This document shows, piece by piece, positions 62,485-64,000 of a DNA stretch of 64,000 nucleotides. Positions within the stretch are counted from its first letter, which is position 1, and every line of letters begins with the position of its first letter. Origin of the DNA: Aminipila luticellarii (lineage in GTDB: Bacteria > Bacillota > Clostridia > Peptostreptococcales > Anaerovoracaceae); assembly GCF_004103735.1 (NCBI RefSeq), contig NZ_CP035281.1, positions 2,666,001 through 2,730,000 on the forward strand, written 5' to 3'. Made by a program: the position numbers and the translations under genes. The notes beneath the pieces are model-generated. The model ran no database searches, was not told where the DNA came from, and worked only from the letters and a program-made list of their open reading frames with translations.

Positions 62485-63024
62485 TCAATTAAAAATAGAT
62501 TTGATCAAATTTTGCAGAAAGGTTGCCGTCCCTGACTGTGAAGAATCAAACAGCTTACTGTCCTCTTTATTTTTTATGGTAACGAAGCATTTTCTGGAAT
62601 AAACAGCCTTGTTTTGATACATGGTATCCACTTTTATGTAATAGACGCCCGGACTTCTGTTCTCCAGGTTTCTGGTATAAAAGCTTAATTTGTTCGATGA
62701 GGTAAAGCTCTCTCCTGCGCCCAAGGGAACATAGATTAAAGATCCGCTGTCCGCATAGGTTCCCTGAATAATGGCTCTCATATCACTTTCTCCCAAGGAT
62801 ATGGAGCTGTTGGCTCCCGTAGCTTTTCGTACTTCATAAACGGAAACCCTTATCGTCTTAGGCTGTGTAAGCTTAACGGAAAGAAAAAGGCTGCTTGAAG
62901 TAATAGCACTGCCGTTTACCGGATTTACAATCGTAACATCCTGATCCACTGCCGCAAAGGACATGGATATGCTGCCAAATACTATGGATACTATTAAAAT
63001 AAATGCCAGTATGCACTTTTTCAA
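62485..63024 (-). CDS. Secreted protein of unknown function in the yycHIJ operon
   Basis: 179 residues. TTG start at 63024 with AAGGAGAG eight bases upstream gives a signal peptide (MKKCILAFILIVSIVFGS, ending MSFA). The mature part is Ser/Thr-rich with beta-strand character (VNPVNGSAITSSSLFLSVKL, YTRNLENRSPGVYYIKVDT). I recognise no family. The ATG ten codons earlier overlaps a TATAAT element (about 63053-63058) and has no ribosome site. It is first in the operon, 28 bp before yycH, in the place where walK normally lies. A wall-facing partner of YycHI is possible. Confidence 0.6.
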   Translation of the reverse strand: MKKCILAFILIVSIVFGSISMSFAAVDQDVTIVNPVNGSAITSSSLFLSVKLTQPKTIRVSVYEVRKATGANSSISLGESDMRAIIQGTYADSGSLIYVPLGAGESFTSSNKLSFYTRNLENRSPGVYYIKVDTMYQNKAVYSRKCFVTIKNKEDSKLFDSSQSGTATFLQNLIKSIFN

Positions 63025-63052
63025 AGCCTTCTCTCTCCTTTCTTTCAAACTC

Positions 63053-63058
63053 ATTATA
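63053..63058 (-). promoter_or_regulatory. -10 element of the yyc operon
   Basis: TATAAT on the minus strand, 29 bp before the TTG start. No strong -35 at ideal spacing. Confidence 0.5.
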
Positions 63059-63242
63059 GTCTATATATTATCTCGTACCACAAACTGGCATAGAGCATAA
63101 AATTCACCAATTTATTAGACCAGTATACCTTATTATTATTACAACCGTGTTACAGCCGTTTTAAAATGCTTTTACATTTGCAAATATGCCGTTTTTATTG
63201 CATAATAATAGTATTCAAATCTCAAGAGGAGTAGTATGTGAA

Positions 63243-63794
63243 ATGAAAATTTTAAGGCTTTATACAGACGGGGCTTGCTCCGGAAATCAAAATGAAAATA
63301 ATATTGGCGGATGGGGTGCCGTTTTGGAGTATGGGGAACACCAAAAAGAATTATTCGGCGGTCAAAAGAATACGACCAACAACCGTATGGAAATGATGGC
63401 GCTTATTGAAGCCCTTTCAGCAGTCAAGAAAGAAAATCAGACCATCGAAATTTTTTCCGACAGCTCTTATTTAATGAATTGCTTTCGAGAAAAATGGTAT
63501 GAAGGCTGGTTGAAAAATAATTGGATGAATTCCAGTAAGAAACCGGTTGAAAACCGCGATCTCTGGGAGAGATTACTGGAGCTTACCGGAAGCCACCGCA
63601 TTTCTTTTTACAGAGTAAAGGGGCATGTAAATTTAAATAGCAAAACTACAAATTTTGATGCCCTTTACGAAAAATTTATTCAGATGAATGGTGCCGGTTT
63701 TTCCTTCGATGATTTTAAATATATCACCGAAATGAACAACAAAGCCGACGCTCTTGCCAACAAGGGAATTGATGCCGTTAGAGATTCTTTGTGA
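63243..63794 (+). CDS. rnhA: Ribonuclease HI
   Basis: 183 residues. Catalytic acids: D9 (YTDGACSGN), E50 (NRMEMMALIEAL), D73 (FSDSSYL) and D169 (NNKADALANKG). It removes RNA from RNA-DNA hybrids. There is an insertion of about 25-30 residues between the VKGH loop and the last Asp, seen in other clostridial forms. Start ATG 63243 behind GAGGAG at a slightly long spacing. It converges with the aminotransferase gene, overlapping by 17 bp at the 3' ends. Confidence 0.93.
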   Translation: MKILRLYTDGACSGNQNENNIGGWGAVLEYGEHQKELFGGQKNTTNNRMEMMALIEALSAVKKENQTIEIFSDSSYLMNCFREKWYEGWLKNNWMNSSKKPVENRDLWERLLELTGSHRISFYRVKGHVNLNSKTTNFDALYEKFIQMNGAGFSFDDFKYITEMNNKADALANKGIDAVRDSL

Positions 63795-64000
63795 TTCGGT
63801 TGACTGCTTCTGCGGCCGTTTTGATCTGAGATTTCGTATTGAAAGGGCCCACACTGAGCCGAACAGCTCCCGTCTCCCAGGTTCCGATGGTCTTGTGCGC
63901 CAGACCCGCACAATGAAAGCCTGCTCTGCCGGCTATTCCATAGGACTCGCTGAGCTCATCAGCCACCTGCTCGCAACTTTTTCCTCTCACATTAAAGGTA
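63778..64000 (-). CDS. Class V aminotransferase / cysteine desulfurase-like protein (partial, N-terminus off right edge)
   Basis: 74 C-terminal codons are visible. FNVRGKSCEQVADEL, GIAGRAGFHCAGLAHKTIG (Cys in the cysteine desulfurase-type loop) and GAVRLSVGPFNT are typical of the class-V, NifS/Csd-like family. The PLP lysine lies outside the window. It overlaps the rnhA coding end by 17 bp in convergent orientation. Confidence 0.8.
   Translation of the reverse strand, partial: TFNVRGKSCEQVADELSESYGIAGRAGFHCAGLAHKTIGTWETGAVRLSVGPFNTKSQIKTAAEAVNRITKNL

Overview
The window looks like chromosomal DNA from a low-to-moderate GC, Gram-positive, amino-acid-fermenting anaerobe of the class Clostridia. 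A family such as Anaerovoracaceae is possible, but that placement is inference. The reasons are Firmicute-type ribosome binding sites (AGGAGG), YycH/YycI/YycJ, YlmH, CheV, a rubredoxin plus flavodiiron protein, and a complete oxidative ornithine pathway. I see no rRNA, CRISPR array, intact prophage or intact insertion sequence.

Layout. 1-12.1 kb (minus strand): a TolC-like exported protein cut by the left edge, then glnA-serS, a UPF0182 membrane protein, an ATP-type PEP carboxykinase and a two-gene membrane operon with a zinc-ribbon protein. 12.5-20.3 kb: radical SAM protein, two identical tRNA-Lys(CTT) genes, ApbE, a YibE/F pair, a YoaK-like protein, an Lrp/AsnC regulator and an agmatinase-type hydrolase. 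20.7-23.9 kb: an aminotransferase plus ECF S-component pair, then an AT-rich patch with four consecutive inverted repeats, a possible replication-gene fragment and one orphan ORF, which looks like a decayed mobile element. 23.9-36.8 kb: soluble and membrane chemoreceptors, CheV, a C69 peptidase, YlmH, D-serine dehydratase, a CDF transporter, and a rubredoxin/flavodiiron/endonuclease IV operon.

36.9-47.2 kb is the ornithine locus. Orr makes D-ornithine, OraS/OraE (B12 and PLP) make 2,4-diaminopentanoate, Ord oxidises and deaminates it, and OrtA/OrtB cleave the product with CoA to alanine and acetyl-CoA. A GlmL/MutL-type protein sits beside the mutase. A RocR-like sigma-54 activator lies upstream, and the ord promoter has a near-perfect -24/-12 element with two identical palindromic boxes upstream of it.

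48.6-57.3 kb is the most novel part: a crotonase resembling 6-oxocamphor hydrolase, an Hsp90 (HtpG-like) protein, both subunits of a CoA-transferase, a beta-keto acid cleavage enzyme and a 3-ketoacyl-CoA thiolase, followed by a LysR regulator and an MFS transporter. The same 15-bp box (ACATTGAAAAATGCT) precedes both the crotonase and the transporter. I read this as one regulon for uptake and breakdown of an unknown beta-dicarbonyl or beta-keto compound.

57.4-64 kb: nhaA is bracketed by two exact 136-bp copies of the 3' end of rlmH, so it looks like a cassette inserted at the rlmH terminus. Then come rlmH, yycJ, yycI and yycH with an unknown secreted protein in place of walRK, RNase H, and the C-terminus of a class-V aminotransferase cut by the right edge.
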